Below are positions 24,515 to 36,527 of a stretch of DNA of 64,000 nucleotides, piece after piece. A model generated the notes under the pieces. That model did no database searches. It had not been told where the DNA came from and saw nothing but the letters and a program-made list of their open reading frames with translations. Positions within the stretch are counted from its first letter, which is position 1. Every line of letters starts with the position of its first letter. Source of the DNA: Gordionus sp. m RMFG-2023 (taxonomy: Eukaryota; Nematomorpha; Gordioida; Chordodea; Parachordodidae); NCBI RefSeq assembly GCF_954871325.1, contig NC_088779.1:4466846-4530845 (forward strand). The letters run 5' to 3'. Both the position numbers and the translations under genes were made by a program.

Positions 24515-25574
24515 GCTTTCTTTTTTTTTAAAAAAAAAATTAAGTTTCTATTAAATAGGATGGTTAACCATATATCGGATTTAAATTTGAGTTATTTTAT
24601 AAATAATTCGGATTTTTTTTAAAATGTAGATAGAAAAATATAATAATAATAAAAAAAATTATATTACAAATTGTATTGTGTAAAATAAAAAAATTATGAA
24701 TTAAAAAGAATCGTACCATATAACGTTTTTTAGCCAGAAGATTTTGGAAATCAAGAGATTTCAAGAAGGTGAAAGAAACTATGTTAAATTATTTAATAAA
24801 TACATCTAAAATGTTTATGGGATCTTTGTCCCATGTGAATGCCTCTTTTTTCCAGCGGATCCTATAATTTTAAATCCATTCTTTATTTGTTTTGAATTGT
24901 CAATAAATTTCGCTAATTTTTTTTATAATTATTTTTCCACTGGCCTTTATATATTTAAAAATAATCAACCAAATATTGTTTTTCGGGAAAAATTAATATT
25001 GTTAAAAAAATTATAATTTTTTTTAAAAAAATTTTTTTATCTGTTGCATAAAAGTAAATAAGTGGGAATAAAATGTGATGTTATACAATATTATCTCGTC
25101 AGTCTCGAATTGGAGTGCTCCACTCGACATTTTCAAAATCTTTGAGTTAGAAGTGAATAATATATTTATATTCCCAAAATATATTAAAATAAAATATATT
25201 AAATAATATTAATATTTGCCAAAGTTACAGCTCTGTCAAAATTGATCAATAAGCCTTTCCTGTATTTGATTTTAAACTTTAATGTTGATTTGATTAGCAC
25301 TCAATTCTTGGCCGACGATCCAGTAGTTTTTATTTAATTGACGTTTGCCTTTTTAGTCATATCCCCTCTAAATTTTTTTTAATTTCCTTTATACAATTTT
25401 TTTTTTAATGACAAATTCATTTTCTTGCAGAAATTATGCAAGATTTGAACTATACAAATTAAAATATTTTATAGATTTAACTCAGTCAAATTTATTTCTA
25501 TATAGAGAAAAGTATAAATTTTACTGTTGAAAAACATCTCTTTGGCGATAACTTAAGTAACCGAAACTGTATAA
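24515..25574. other. AT-rich stretch without recognised content
   Basis: No gene or element recognised. Confidence 0.4.
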
Positions 25575-25684
<110 letters not shown>

Positions 25685-26685
25685 ATTAGACAATTTATGC
25701 ATCCCAGGGAATCGATTATTCTTATTTTGCCGATTGATTATCTAAAATATTTCTAATATTTTCTGATCGTTATAATAGAACCTTTATTTATAAAATATTT
25801 CTAAGTATAATTTCGTAACTCCTTTTCATTTTAAAAAAAAAAGTTTTATTTGCTAAAAATATATAATTAAGTCCCTTTTAGGGTCATTGAATTTTAGAGT
25901 TTATTTTTTTATATATTTAAGTTTGGTATATTTATTTATAATTATATCTTTACACTCTTCAAATAACATAGGTTAAAGGGGTTACTAAAACCTTATTTTT
26001 ATAAAAATTATATTTATAGGTTTAATGTAGTTATAGCGGGGGGGGGGGCTCTAAAGGCTTTAAAGTTAACCCCTGTCATATTTTTTTCTCACACTCACAA
26101 TTATCACATTTATTAGGATAAGAAAAATGCCATATATTCATTTATTTTTTACCTTTTAAATATACAAATAGGAAAATAAAGAAGATTTCCTAATTACATT
26201 TCGGAAAAGGATGGAGGCATTGAAAAAAATGGCGGAATGATTAGATTGTTAGCCGGAAATGATATTGGATAGGAAGGAATGAAGATGAATAATTTAGATG
26301 AAAATATGACTGACCGTCATTTAAATGGATATTAGGCAGAATCTTTTATATTTATTTATCATAATTTATGTGAAAAACAATTTTCATCATTGATCAATCA
26401 TCGTTACTTTATAACCTTTTTCATGGATGTAAATATTTTTTTTAAAATAAATTCTAGATTATTTGTATAATGGGCGGTTAATATAGAATTTTAAACAAAA
26501 AAAAGTTGTTTATTTTAACGGCAAACCGCTATTTTATTTTATTTTCCCTATCCTCTCCCACTATTCCTATATTTTTTTCCCCATCTTTTTCGGAATTCAC
26601 CACATATTCCTCATTTTCAATTTTTTTAAAAAAATGTTCCTTGAAATGAAATATTAATCATCATCTCAAATTGCAAACACTATAT
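25685..26685. other. AT-rich stretch with a G11 run
   Basis: Only a homopolymer G run (26038-26048) stands out. No gene recognised. Confidence 0.4.
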
Positions 26686-26704
26686 TTTCTTTCTTTCTTT
26701 CTTA

Positions 26705-26767
<63 letters not shown>

Positions 26768-26774
26768 TTCTTTT
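26686..26774 (+). repeat. (CTTT)n microsatellite
   Basis: About 21 CTTT units with one CTTA interruption near 26701. Confidence 0.95.
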
Positions 26775-27603
26775 AAAGGTCATCTCCAGTAAAAATAAAA
26801 AATAAATATATAAAGTATGATCTATATAATTTGTAGACTCTTGTAAATATTCTATATTTCATGACAAATATTTTTCCATTTTTTTTTACAAAAACCATGG
26901 CGGAAAATATTTGTGAAATAATTTTTTCAGCGATAATATGGCATTTATATATTATTATTATAATATAATTATATTATAACTTTCAAAAAAAATATTGTTT
27001 CATATTTATATAAAGAAAATATTGCTGCTTGGATTGATATAACGTTGAAGTGCGAAATAATTTTTCTGTAAAAGATTTTTGTATAAAAAAATATTAAAAT
27101 CACGTTAATTTTTTAATAAAGGATTTAAAACAAGGCTGGATAAAAAAATAATTGTAACATGTAAAATAAAAAAAAACTAATTTTTTTCCCCCTTTTATTC
27201 TTTTCTTCAACGAATGAGAAATCAAATAAATTGATATAGTATATACGCCAGATTTTGTAACATGGGCTAAGGGTTCTTAGACCTTGCCACATGTCCCGCT
27301 TTAGGTTGCGCTCCCGCTAAATGAATTTCTGTCTCGCGAAAAAATAACGTGACCTATTGTCTCGCGACATTGAGGAAATCAAAATAATCCCACTTAAATA
27401 GTCATAAATATTAAAAAATTCCAATAAAATGCCAAATTTATGTATGAAATTTAATGTTATAAAAAAAAGCATCTGCATAATTTAATTCAAATTTTATTAA
27501 GCATCTGTTATTTTCTTGCTACACCAAAATCGGAAAAGAAGTAGAATACATCAGCGGTAACGTCATCTGCAGTGCTACCCTACAAAAATCCAGGGCTGAT
27601 GAT

Positions 27604-27990
27604 TAGTGATCTGCATCGGGCCTAATTTTTCAAGCCCGGCCCGAAATTTTTTTAAAAAGGTTTTGCCGGCCCGGCCCAACCCAAATTTATTTAAATATAG
27701 AAATTAATTTTTATAATTACTCAAAATAAAAGACATATGTTATATGGCGTTTAGTTTCAATTAAATAAAATCAAAAAATTTATATAAAAATTCAATATAA
27801 AATTGATAAATTTAGATATATTTTAAAAAAATTACAAGGTCCGACCCGGCCCAAATTTTTTTTAAATAATTAGGCCCGGCCCTGAACCCGATTATTTTAA
27901 ATAAAATTAGGCCCGAGCCCGGACCGAAGCCCGTTCGGCCAGGCCGGACTCGGGCCGGGTACGGGCCAGGCTTAACTTTGCAGATCTCTA
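27604..27990 (+). mobile_element. GC-rich hAT-type MITE with exact 8-bp target duplication
   Basis: 387 bp. It starts TAGTGATCTGCATCGGGCC and ends GCAGATCTCTA. CTGATGAT flanks it exactly (27596-27603, 27991-27998). GCCCGGCCCG blocks lie at both ends. This copy ties the GC-rich family to hAT through its 8-bp duplication and YARNG-type ends. Confidence 0.9.
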
Positions 27991-27998
27991 CTGATGAT

Positions 27999-30030
27999 AG
28001 CAGAAAAAATTTGAACTTTTGTCGGACTATTAACTTTAAAATTGGAAACACCTTCTATAACCAATAATGCAACTAAAAAAAATGGCATAATATTTTATCC
28101 TTTTGATATTGAATTAATAACGATGAAGTATTATAATGAATTTAATAGATAGACAAATAAGGTTAAAAAAGATAATGAATGCATAATTGATCAGGCAAAT
28201 CTTGTAAAAAAAATGTATCAACAATATGGCTTTCACCTGTTCCCGCAGTTGAAAGTCTATAAACATTTTGAACCTTTAAAAATATTTCTTCTCTTTAAAA
28301 CCCCAATAATTTAAAAATAATTTTTCTAAGCCCAATTAGCAGAATCGTAGGCTTGATCTTAAATTTAGCGGTCATTTAGATTAGATCTTATAATAAAAAT
28401 ATTTGAATCAATACCATCAATTATGGAGGATATTATAGTATAATAAAGTCTTCAATATCAGCATGGGTTTTACGGTTACAATTGTAAAATCTTCATCAAG
28501 CAAGTGTTCTGAAATAAGACAAAGTTGAAGCATTTAAAGAATTAGCTGAGAATTATTCAAAAAACAATTATCCAATATATCGAAAAAAAATATATGATTA
28601 TAAATGACAATAAATATTTAAGTATCTTAAAATTAATACATTGAACAATACAACAAAGTTCGAACAATTTAAACGAATTGTAGATAGCTTTTATAAACCT
28701 AATATGTCAACCTCATTAAACAAATAAGCTTTAAAATAAAATTAACCTTATATCGTATATTAAAGCCACCTTCTTCAAGACCAATGGCATCATTAGCCCT
28801 TATAAAATCTCAAAGGGGCTCAAATTTTTATTTAGTTATACCTTGAAATGTTTTCAAACTGGCCTTTTTCTATTATATTTGTTTTAAAAAAAAAATTCGG
28901 GAGGCTATTAGGTAATGAATGTAAATGTTTTTAATCCAAGGAAAGGAAAAGGGATGAAATATTATTATTTTATTTTATTTTTTTACAATAAAGTGAGTAG
29001 TGATGTATTTGCTGTAAGTGGAATGCAGTAGTGTCTTATTCGGATCTCATTACTATTGGAAAATGACATTATGAAATTGCACAAGGTTAACTATGGAATT
29101 AAGAGATCTATACATATTTGAATATCGTGTTTAAAAAAAATTAAACTAATTTTTAGGGGCACGACTGATGAAAAAAAAAATGAAAGGCTCTTAAAGAGGG
29201 TAAGAAAAAATATAGTAAAGCAAAAATGGGAAACCAAGCGTTTTTTTGTCCAATATGAAGGTTGCAACAGAAAGTCAAATTTTGTTTTATAACTGTAAAG
29301 ATCCAAAAGGAAATAACTGAGGAACTAAGTTCATAGAAAGAAAAAGATAAATGATAGAATCCAAGTTGGAAATATCTTGATATATCTAGATTGTAGAAGG
29401 ATATAACAATTTTTTCAATCAAGAAAATATATGATCGAAAAACTTTTAACAAATTTAACTGCCTTCAGAAAAGATGCTAACCTAAATACTAAAATAGAAT
29501 ATGTGATGGATGCAGAAAATTACAATATGAAACTCCATTCAATATATCAAAGAAATAGTCTATATACGGCACATGCCGCAAATTGAGATGCCAAAAAATT
29601 AATGAGTCAAGATATTGGAATAACATTAAAATAAGACGTGATTAATAAGGGAAAACTAGTTTGAATCAATACCTTGTCTAAGTCAATGATTGAGGAATAC
29701 GTAATTTAAGAACAAAAATATAAAACAAAAAATCGCTTATTTTATATTAAGTTTTTCTAATTAGAGGAATACATTGCTGGTCATCTAAGAGAACTACTAT
29801 GGTAGATTTTAACGGAAAACTCATTTTGTCAAACTATTTTAAGATATATACGAAGGAATTGGAATTTATGTTCAAACTGAGAGATTCGAAAGTCGCCTTG
29901 CTTTTCTAAAATTGGAATTCATCAAGATTTGACACTAAACTCCTTTTATTAACGAGGTTTGTGCCGGAAATAATTTCGTCAATTTTAGAGTCTATTTGTG
30001 GTATAATTTAGATCTTTTTTATTTCTGTTT
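27999..30030. other. Unassigned stretch, possibly decayed coding remnants
   Basis: Base composition is a little less extreme than the neighbours, and several 20-40-codon open runs occur on the plus strand (for example near 28060-28260 and 29450-29580). I could not match any to a known family. Leu/Phe-rich minus-strand frames at 29091-29452 look like shadows. Confidence 0.3.
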
Positions 30031-30089
30031 GCATCATTTCCACTTCTCCTTCTTCCCTCGAGTAATTAAAACTGGAATTGTCGTATACC

Positions 30090-30690
30090 TGTGTTTCAAA
30101 TGGTAATAATTCTTACATTATTTAATTACTAATTGTTTCTCAGAATATACTGAATTATCTACTTTAAAATGGGGGCCCATTATCAGCAGCTGCGGTATCC
30201 GAAAATGGCAAATAGTCGTAACAATACGTCTCCTTACTTCCGTTAAATTATATGTCGAAAAGGTTTTGTATTTCAGGTCATTTACTAGAGCGATCTATAA
30301 TTACTAAATATATTTCTCCGTTAATTAGTCCGGCAAAATCTAACTTCTCCCCATGGTTTATTTGCGGAGAGCTATTTCCCTGTTATTGTTTTGCTACCAG
30401 GATTTTTTTTTATATAATTTGAACTTGTAATTCCATGTCTTCGTTATAATATTATTAGGGCCACCACAGTTCTCTTGGGGATAATAATTTTGTTTTGGAA
30501 CCTTGCTGGCCCCATATGTAAGAAGGATAAAATTATTATTTGTAGATTTTTCGGAATTATGGTTCATAATCGCCATAAAGTAAACCCTGCCTCCATTGTG
30601 AGTTCATTTCGGCGTTGGAAAACACGGTTTGTTCTCATCTATTATTTTCGCCCAACCAGTTGTAATATAGCGGGAAACTTATTATATTAG
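30090..30690 (-). pseudogene. LTR retroelement fossil: Ty3/gypsy-type integrase remnant
   Basis: On the minus strand, around 30365-30120, short segments read like the integrase core of Ty3/gypsy elements (LDFAGLINGEIYLVIIDRS and DNGP-type motifs in the expected order). The upstream 60-codon Asn-rich frame at 30576-30394 may belong to the same element. It is clearly broken, with several interruptions. No LTRs were recognised nearby. Assignment rests on motif order only. Confidence 0.45.
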
Positions 30691-30784
30691 CGGGTCATTT
30701 CTTGTGTGAGATTTTACAACTAACACTGAGATGAATTGTGGAGCATCCTCCATTATTAAATTAATATCTAATTATATTGAAAAA

Positions 30785-31476
30785 CGGTACTTGTGCTACA
30801 AGAAAAAGGAAACTGCAAAAAGCCTGCACGGCAAGGTGTAGTCTTCGATATCAAGCTGTTACAGCATTTTTTGGATCTAGAAGAGCCTATTTTGTATGCC
30901 CTTGGAAAAATATCAGAATCACCTGAAACACATATTTCATCCGAAATTGATACATTATTAGATTTAATATAACTGCAGATTATTTTTTCATTGAAAATAT
31001 TAATAAATTATTTATTTACACAACAATTTTATGCAATATTTTTTTTTTCAAAAAAAAATGGATTTGCCTGAAGTTATGAGAATCACTAATATAATTATAT
31101 TACAACATAGAAGACCAACAGATAATATCGACCAGGAATTTCTCTAGATTTATGTGATTGTTGAGGTGAAAGCGAAATTATTATGATTTTGAGAATCACA
31201 AGCCTCGACTCTCCCGACAAACAAATCGTTCAAATATTAACGTGGAATCAATTGAGGATTATAAAATTAAATAACCGTTTTTATTTAACTTTTTGGATTT
31301 TAATTTTCCAATATTTTATTATTTGTTGTTCGAAATTATCATATTTTCAATTATGATTAATTCTAATAAATTTTTAATGCTCAAAAAAAAAATTCATTTT
31401 AATATTAAAAATAATTACCAACCCCCCCCCCCCCCCTTCCTTTCTATAGAAAATTCTTGGATACGCGCCTATGTAC
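30785..31476 (+). pseudogene. Second hAT transposon relic, 5'-truncated
   Basis: The plus strand at 30810-30960 reads KACTARCSLRYQAVTAF and LDLEEPILYALGKISE in adjacent frames, paralogous to the 16058-16200 segment. An RQTNRSNINVESIEDYK segment follows at 31215-31268. The 3' terminus has a C16 run (31422-31437) and GGATACGCGCCTATG, matching the GCGTACGCGCCTG end of the complete element. Frameshifts and stops are present. The 5' end is missing. A TAGTGTTGTTAAA MITE abuts it at 31477. Confidence 0.65.
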
Positions 31477-31882
31477 TAGTGTTGTTAAACTGCTCGATTT
31501 GAGCCGATTTTTAAAAACGGCTAACTCAATATTTTTTAGCCAGACAAATATGTCTAATCCCTCGAGATTTCGCTAATAGAAGTCCAAACCTCTGTACCAC
31601 CTATGAGCATAATCTTAAGGCTTGTATGATATTTTTTTCCTAAAAATATTGAGTTAGCTGTTTTTAAAAATCGGCTCAAAATGAGCCGTCTAACAGCTAG
31701 TGTTGTTAAACTAACTAACTTTGACCATTTCTATTGTGGTTTAGTCAAGCTTTTAGCCTAAAAAATTAAATTTAAGCTTCTAAGTTAAGCCTCAACTTAG
31801 AAGATCGATTATATATTTTTGGTTAAAACCATGGCTACGCTCTTTTAAAGTTGATTGATAACAACACTACTAACAACACCTA
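31477..31882 (+). mobile_element. Composite of two TAGTGTTGTTAAA MITEs
   Basis: A family copy (31477-31697) is followed directly by a diverged second unit beginning TAGTGTTGTTAAACTAACTA and ending near AACAACACTAC/AACAACACCTA. The outer flanks CTATGTAC (31469-31476) and CTGTGTAC (31883-31890) differ by one base, so the pair probably arrived or was duplicated as a unit. Confidence 0.7.
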
Positions 31883-31890
31883 CTGTGTAC

Positions 31891-32630
31891 ATTAATTAAA
31901 ATAAATTTGAATTTCATTTTTCACTTTTTTTTGCGATTTATTCGTCATTTCAAATAAAAAATTCCACTTTTAAAATATAAAAATATATTTTTTAGAAAAA
32001 TCATTTTTGCAAATAAAAAGAATTAAAGCACTTACTCACTAACTATAAATGATTTATATTAGCCAGGTAATTGTAATTTTTAAGTTACTAAAAAATATTA
32101 AAAGTATAAACGTTATAATTTTCTTTTGAAAAGTAAAACTTTTAAAAAATAGCTAAAAACTATACTAAATCTCTTTTTTGAATAATACATTTATTTTTAA
32201 AATATATAAGTTTTAATAATATAATAAGTGAAAATAGAGAATATATAAATAATTATTATAATATAATTTATATAATATTAAAGTAAATTAATATTTTTAT
32301 TTATATTTTTGCAAAATACTTTAGAGATTTTTTTTTGTAAAAAGTCAAAATTTTCGGTATTTTATTGTCCGCGACATTGCTTTTTTTTTGAAGAATTGAA
32401 TTCTAATAATAATAAAAAATTTATTAATATTACGTTTTTATGTATATAATTTTTTGTTTCGTAAAATTTGCTTACTTATTTTTTATTACAATTTGAAATT
32501 GAAACTTATAATGAAATCGCTAGAGACTTCGTTTCGCATTGAATATTAACATAAGTATTTTAAAATGTTAATTTCCTTTCCTTTCCTTTTCTTTTAAATA
32601 TAATAAATATGTAGGCAATTAAATTTGAGT
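31891..32630. other. AT-rich stretch without recognised content
   Basis: No gene or element recognised. A CCTTT-type fragment lies at 32571-32592. Confidence 0.4.
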
Positions 32631-32639
32631 ACGGTGCGG

Positions 32640-32830
32640 TCTGACTATGAGATACGTAATGGGGAGTTGATTGATTCGATAACACGCCCCGCCCCCGCCC
32701 CCTCCCTCGTCCCACAATCCACTCTATCTGAGATAGGATCAAGATTAGAATTTGCCAGTCTTCCCACATCGGCGGGAGACTCCCGCAATTTGCAAGTCCA
32801 CGCAGAGCCCGCGAATCGGAAAATTTACAC
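32640..32830. promoter_or_regulatory. Isolated GC-rich patch with GC boxes
   Basis: CGCCCCGCCCCCGCCCC (about 32685-32702) and several CpGs lie in an otherwise AT-rich region. The short inverted repeat GCGGGAGACTCCCGC sits at 32772-32786. Both strands are open for over 60 codons, a side effect of the GC content. It could be a promoter, a decayed element or an unrecognised exon. I cannot decide. Confidence 0.25.
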
Positions 32831-32926
32831 GATTTTAACATTTTAAGCCATTTTTAAATTTATAAATAATAATTTTGAGAAACCGTTGGTAAATAAAGAT
32901 AAAATTATTATATTTTTTATAAATAT

Positions 32927-33065
32927 CAGAGACCTGCAAAGTACGATTAACACGGCCCGGCCCAAATTTTTTTTTCAATATTTTTAACAAATTTTCAGGC
33001 CCGGTCCGGGTATATTTAAAAAATCACAGACCAGACCGGGCTTAGGTCCGGGTTATTTGTATAAA
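32927..33065 (+). mobile_element. GC-rich MITE copy
   Basis: It starts CAGAGACCTGCAAAG, with CACGGCCCGGCCC, CAGGCCCGGTCCGGG and CCGGGCTTAGGTCCGGG blocks. The right terminus is not found. Confidence 0.6.
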
Positions 33066-33844
33066 GTTTTGTCTCTTTTTATGCAGATCAAAGTTATTTA
33101 ATTTTATCATTTTTTTTTTGAAAAAAAAAATTTTTTTTCGCAATTTTTTAAATTTCTTTCTCAAAATAAAAATAATTTTGACCAAATTTTTCCCTCTCAA
33201 TTCAAAATTTTTGATCTGGCAATCCTGGATCTAGATCACCCTTCCATCTTAGAATTTCGGAAGTTTGTCTAATTCTCTGTATATGCATCTTCAATGGCAC
33301 ACAAGCATCTAGGGTTTTATTTAGGGTTAGTCAAAATTTTATATTAAAAAAAAAGATGGGACGTAAATTTCTAATAACCAGTAAACATATTATGGGAACA
33401 ACCCCTATTTCAATAAATTAGAAAATCAAATTTAAAAGGTACAATAACAATATTACAATGAAAAATAATGCTATAAACCTTTTACAAATGACTGTATATA
33501 CATTGAAATACTATTATACAAGATGCCAATCAAAACTGTAAATCGTTGTTAATTAGATTTTCGCGATAGTAAATTATGATAGAAAAATTATATAATCTGG
33601 AATCCTGAGACGAAAGTTATTACCAAATAAAAAAATAGTTGTAAAATGGCATTCATTCATTTTGTATTTTTTTGAAACTTTTGATTTGAAATTTTATGGC
33701 TTCCGGGAACATATTCCATTTATAAATTAAAAAAAAATTTCGGTGGATGGAGAAAGGGGAGTTCAAATGTCCAGTTTACAATTTAAAAGATTTTTTTAAA
33801 AAAAATATACAAAATATAAATGTTTCCTAATTATATCAACTTTA

Positions 33845-33990
33845 TAGGGTCGAAATATTGTCGAAGAGTTTGTGACCTAACCCATCGAAGGTTATCGGTT
33901 CCGATTCCAGTCCCTAAAACATTGAAAAAGGTTCTGGTCAGCAGTTCTTGGAATTTTACGCGGCTCCGAGAGTTACATATTGGTACTCTA
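33845..33990. other. Non-repetitive GC-elevated patch, coding status unclear
   Basis: Composition changes sharply and the patch is bordered by TTTATAG| and |GTACTC on the plus strand and by a CAATGTTTTAG| acceptor-like site on the minus. Several frames stay open on both strands. GGTTCCGATTCC (about 33896-33907) resembles a tRNA B box with one extra base, but no A box is found upstream. Confidence 0.2.
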
Positions 33991-34935
33991 CGAAAAAAAA
34001 TTTAAGAGATGTATAACCATTTTAACAACAAACATTTTGTACTATGTTATATGTATAAAATTACTATTAATCCTGGAAATTTTAAAATGGTAATATACTA
34101 GTCAATATATTATATTTGAATACAAATAATTTATAATATAAATGACCAATAAGGTTTATATGTAATATTTCATACTTTAAAAAAAAAAAATTATAATTCA
34201 TATTATAAATCATACAAAAATTTAGGCACCCAGGAAGCTCTAAATCCTATTCTCTGCTCGTTCTTTCCTTTTCAAGGAACTTTATTGGTTGCTAATTATT
34301 TCGATATATATTTCCATATATATTGTTATGTCTGTCATTTGGATTTTTTTTTAAATAAATGAACAAAAAAAAAATGATAGAAGCTTATGAGAGCTTTTGT
34401 AATAAACAGTTCCCCCCGGCTTTCATAAATAGTTTTTGCATTGTATGAATATAATCTAATTTATAGAAAATATTTTTACTCTTATATATATGTTATAGTA
34501 TAACGGTGAAAGGGATGAAACTATTTCCTATTCCTTCGCTCGCATGGTATGGTATTAAAGACTAAGAGCTGCTTATTGAAAAAACTGATGTTTAGCCGAC
34601 ATGAAAAGAATTGCCGTTTATTCCTGAGCCCGCATGGCATTTTACTAAAGAAGACGAGCTGCTTTTTTTTAAAAAAAATTCCATATCCTTTTATATATAT
34701 AACTATTATAAGTTCAAAATGTAATATATAATTTTAATATCCATATTAGAATATTATATTATTAATTACATTTTATATTTAGTTTCATAAGGCCTGGTGT
34801 AATGTAATATTTAAAGTTAATCTATTATTGGAATTATGATTACAAATAACAACTATAAGGTAAATTAGCTCCATATAGTGTTAATTATAGTTTTTTTTTA
34901 AATTTAAATTATAATTACGAAGGACTAGTTTGGAA

Positions 34936-35157
34936 AAGTTTTGTTTAACGGCTCATTTTGAGACGATTTTTAATAACAGCTAACTCAATATTTTACCCAG
35001 AAAAATATTAGTTAAGCCTCGATCTTTCGATAATATATGTCTAGACCTTTGTTCCTTCTAAGAACAAAATCTACAGGCCTGAGTACTATTTTTCTGGATA
35101 AAATATTGATTTAGCCGTTTTTAAAAATCGGCTCAAAAGAGCTATTTAACAACACTA
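34936..35157 (+). mobile_element. TAGTGTTGTTAAA hAT-type MITE, exact 8-bp target duplication
   Basis: 222 bp with a worn left end (AAGTTTTGTTTAACGGCTC). GTTTGGAA flanks it exactly (34928-34935, 35158-35165). Confidence 0.88.
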
Positions 35158-35524
35158 GTTTGGAAAGCTATATTAACACCCCTCCCCCCACACACATACA
35201 TATATTTTTTATGAAATTTTGGCATATTAATTATTGATATTTAATCCTTTTCCCATTTAACATATTACTTTTTTTTACTTCTCATTTTTGAAAATTTTAT
35301 TCGATGCATATAATAATATGATATAATTATCATTTTTATATATTGCTTTGCGTCTACAAGTCAATATAATGGAAAATTATAAACTTTCTTTTTTTATTAA
35401 ACAATAATTACATACTTAAATTGATTTAATATAATTTATTTTCTTGTAATAATAATATTCAAATTTTTTTTTATATATAAAATTAACTTTTACCGAAATA
35501 TATACATATACCGATGAATTGTGA

Positions 35525-35736
35525 TTAGTGTTGTTAAACGGCTCGTTTTGATCCGATTTTTAAAAAGGCTAACTCAATATTTTAGCCTGAAAAATATTGC
35601 CTAAGCCTCGAGATTTCGATAATATATGTATAGACTATTGTTCCTTCTATGAGCAAAATCTTGAGGCTTGCGTAATATTTTTCTGGATTAAGTATTGAGT
35701 TAGCCGTTTTTAAAAATCGGCTCAAAACGAGCCGTT
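35525..35736 (+). mobile_element. TAGTGTTGTTAAA hAT-type MITE with short right end
   Basis: It starts TTAGTGTTGTTAAACGGCTC. The right arm stops at CGAGCCGTT, about 12 bp short of the family end, yet AATTGTGA flanks both sides exactly (35517-35524, 35737-35744). Confidence 0.85.
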
Positions 35737-36088
35737 AATTGTGACAAACATTATTTATATTACCGCTTAAATAAATATCTTTAATTTTTGCCCAACTCGA
35801 TCCTAAAGATCCCTACAGAGAACTATACAATAATGATCATTTCTAATATACAAATTTTAAGATGAATTAACGAATAACAATTCTAAAATAATGAATCCAC
35901 TATAAAATAAAAATAAAATGTAAACTTTTCTTAAAAATTAGACATGTATATTTAATTATTTTTTTTTTATAGTGGTATTTTATTTTATTTTCAAATAAAT
36001 TTATAATTTAAAAAAAATATATTAAAACTAGTATAATAGGGAAATTTGTTTTTTTTTAATAATAAATATATATAAAAATATATGTATT

Positions 36089-36245
36089 GGGATTTGGAAT
36101 CTCTTCATTTTGAAACCTTTACCGAGCGATTTAAAAAATTTTAAAGTTCGATTTAACCGGAAACATACTCTAGCAGTAAAATCAGATTTTTAAAAAATCG
36201 CCCTTAGATGATTTAAAATTGAGAGATTCCGAAACCCCATACGAC
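36089..36245. mobile_element. 157-bp inverted-repeat element
   Basis: The arms GGGATTTGGAATCTCT and (inverted) GGGGTTTCGGAATCTCTCA match imperfectly, and inner GCGATTTAAAAAATTTT/ TTTTTAAAAAATCGC sequences also pair. ATATGTATT occurs on both sides (36080-36088, 36246-36254). The right terminus extends 7 bp past the arm. Confidence 0.55.
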
Positions 36246-36527
36246 ATATGTATTAAAAAATATATGAAAAACGATAGGAGGAGGGGAGGGGGAGGGATTA
36301 AAATTATATATTTAATAATCTGGAACTAGGATGGAGATAAAATTGGATCTTCATATTTTGGGAGATATTCTTTGTTTATGCCATAAATTTTCATGGACAT
36401 TTCCAGTGATTGTTAATAGTTTTTTTTACCTAACGTTTTTAAAAAAGATCGCATATTCGTCGAATATGCTAATTAAAAAAGTAACGAAAGGTAAAAGAAA
36501 AATAAATTTTATAATTGGGAATTTTTG

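Noticed and set aside
29091-29452. Overlapping Phe/Leu-rich minus-strand frames, possibly membrane proteins
   Set aside because: Hydrophobicity is what T-rich antisense sequence yields. The two frames overlap each other and have no start context or conserved feature.
33820-34005. 61-aa frame or tRNA/SINE with a B-box-like GGTTCCGATTCC
   Set aside because: The B box has an extra base, no A box lies at the right distance, and no cloverleaf can be drawn. Coding is equally open on several frames, so neither call is supported.
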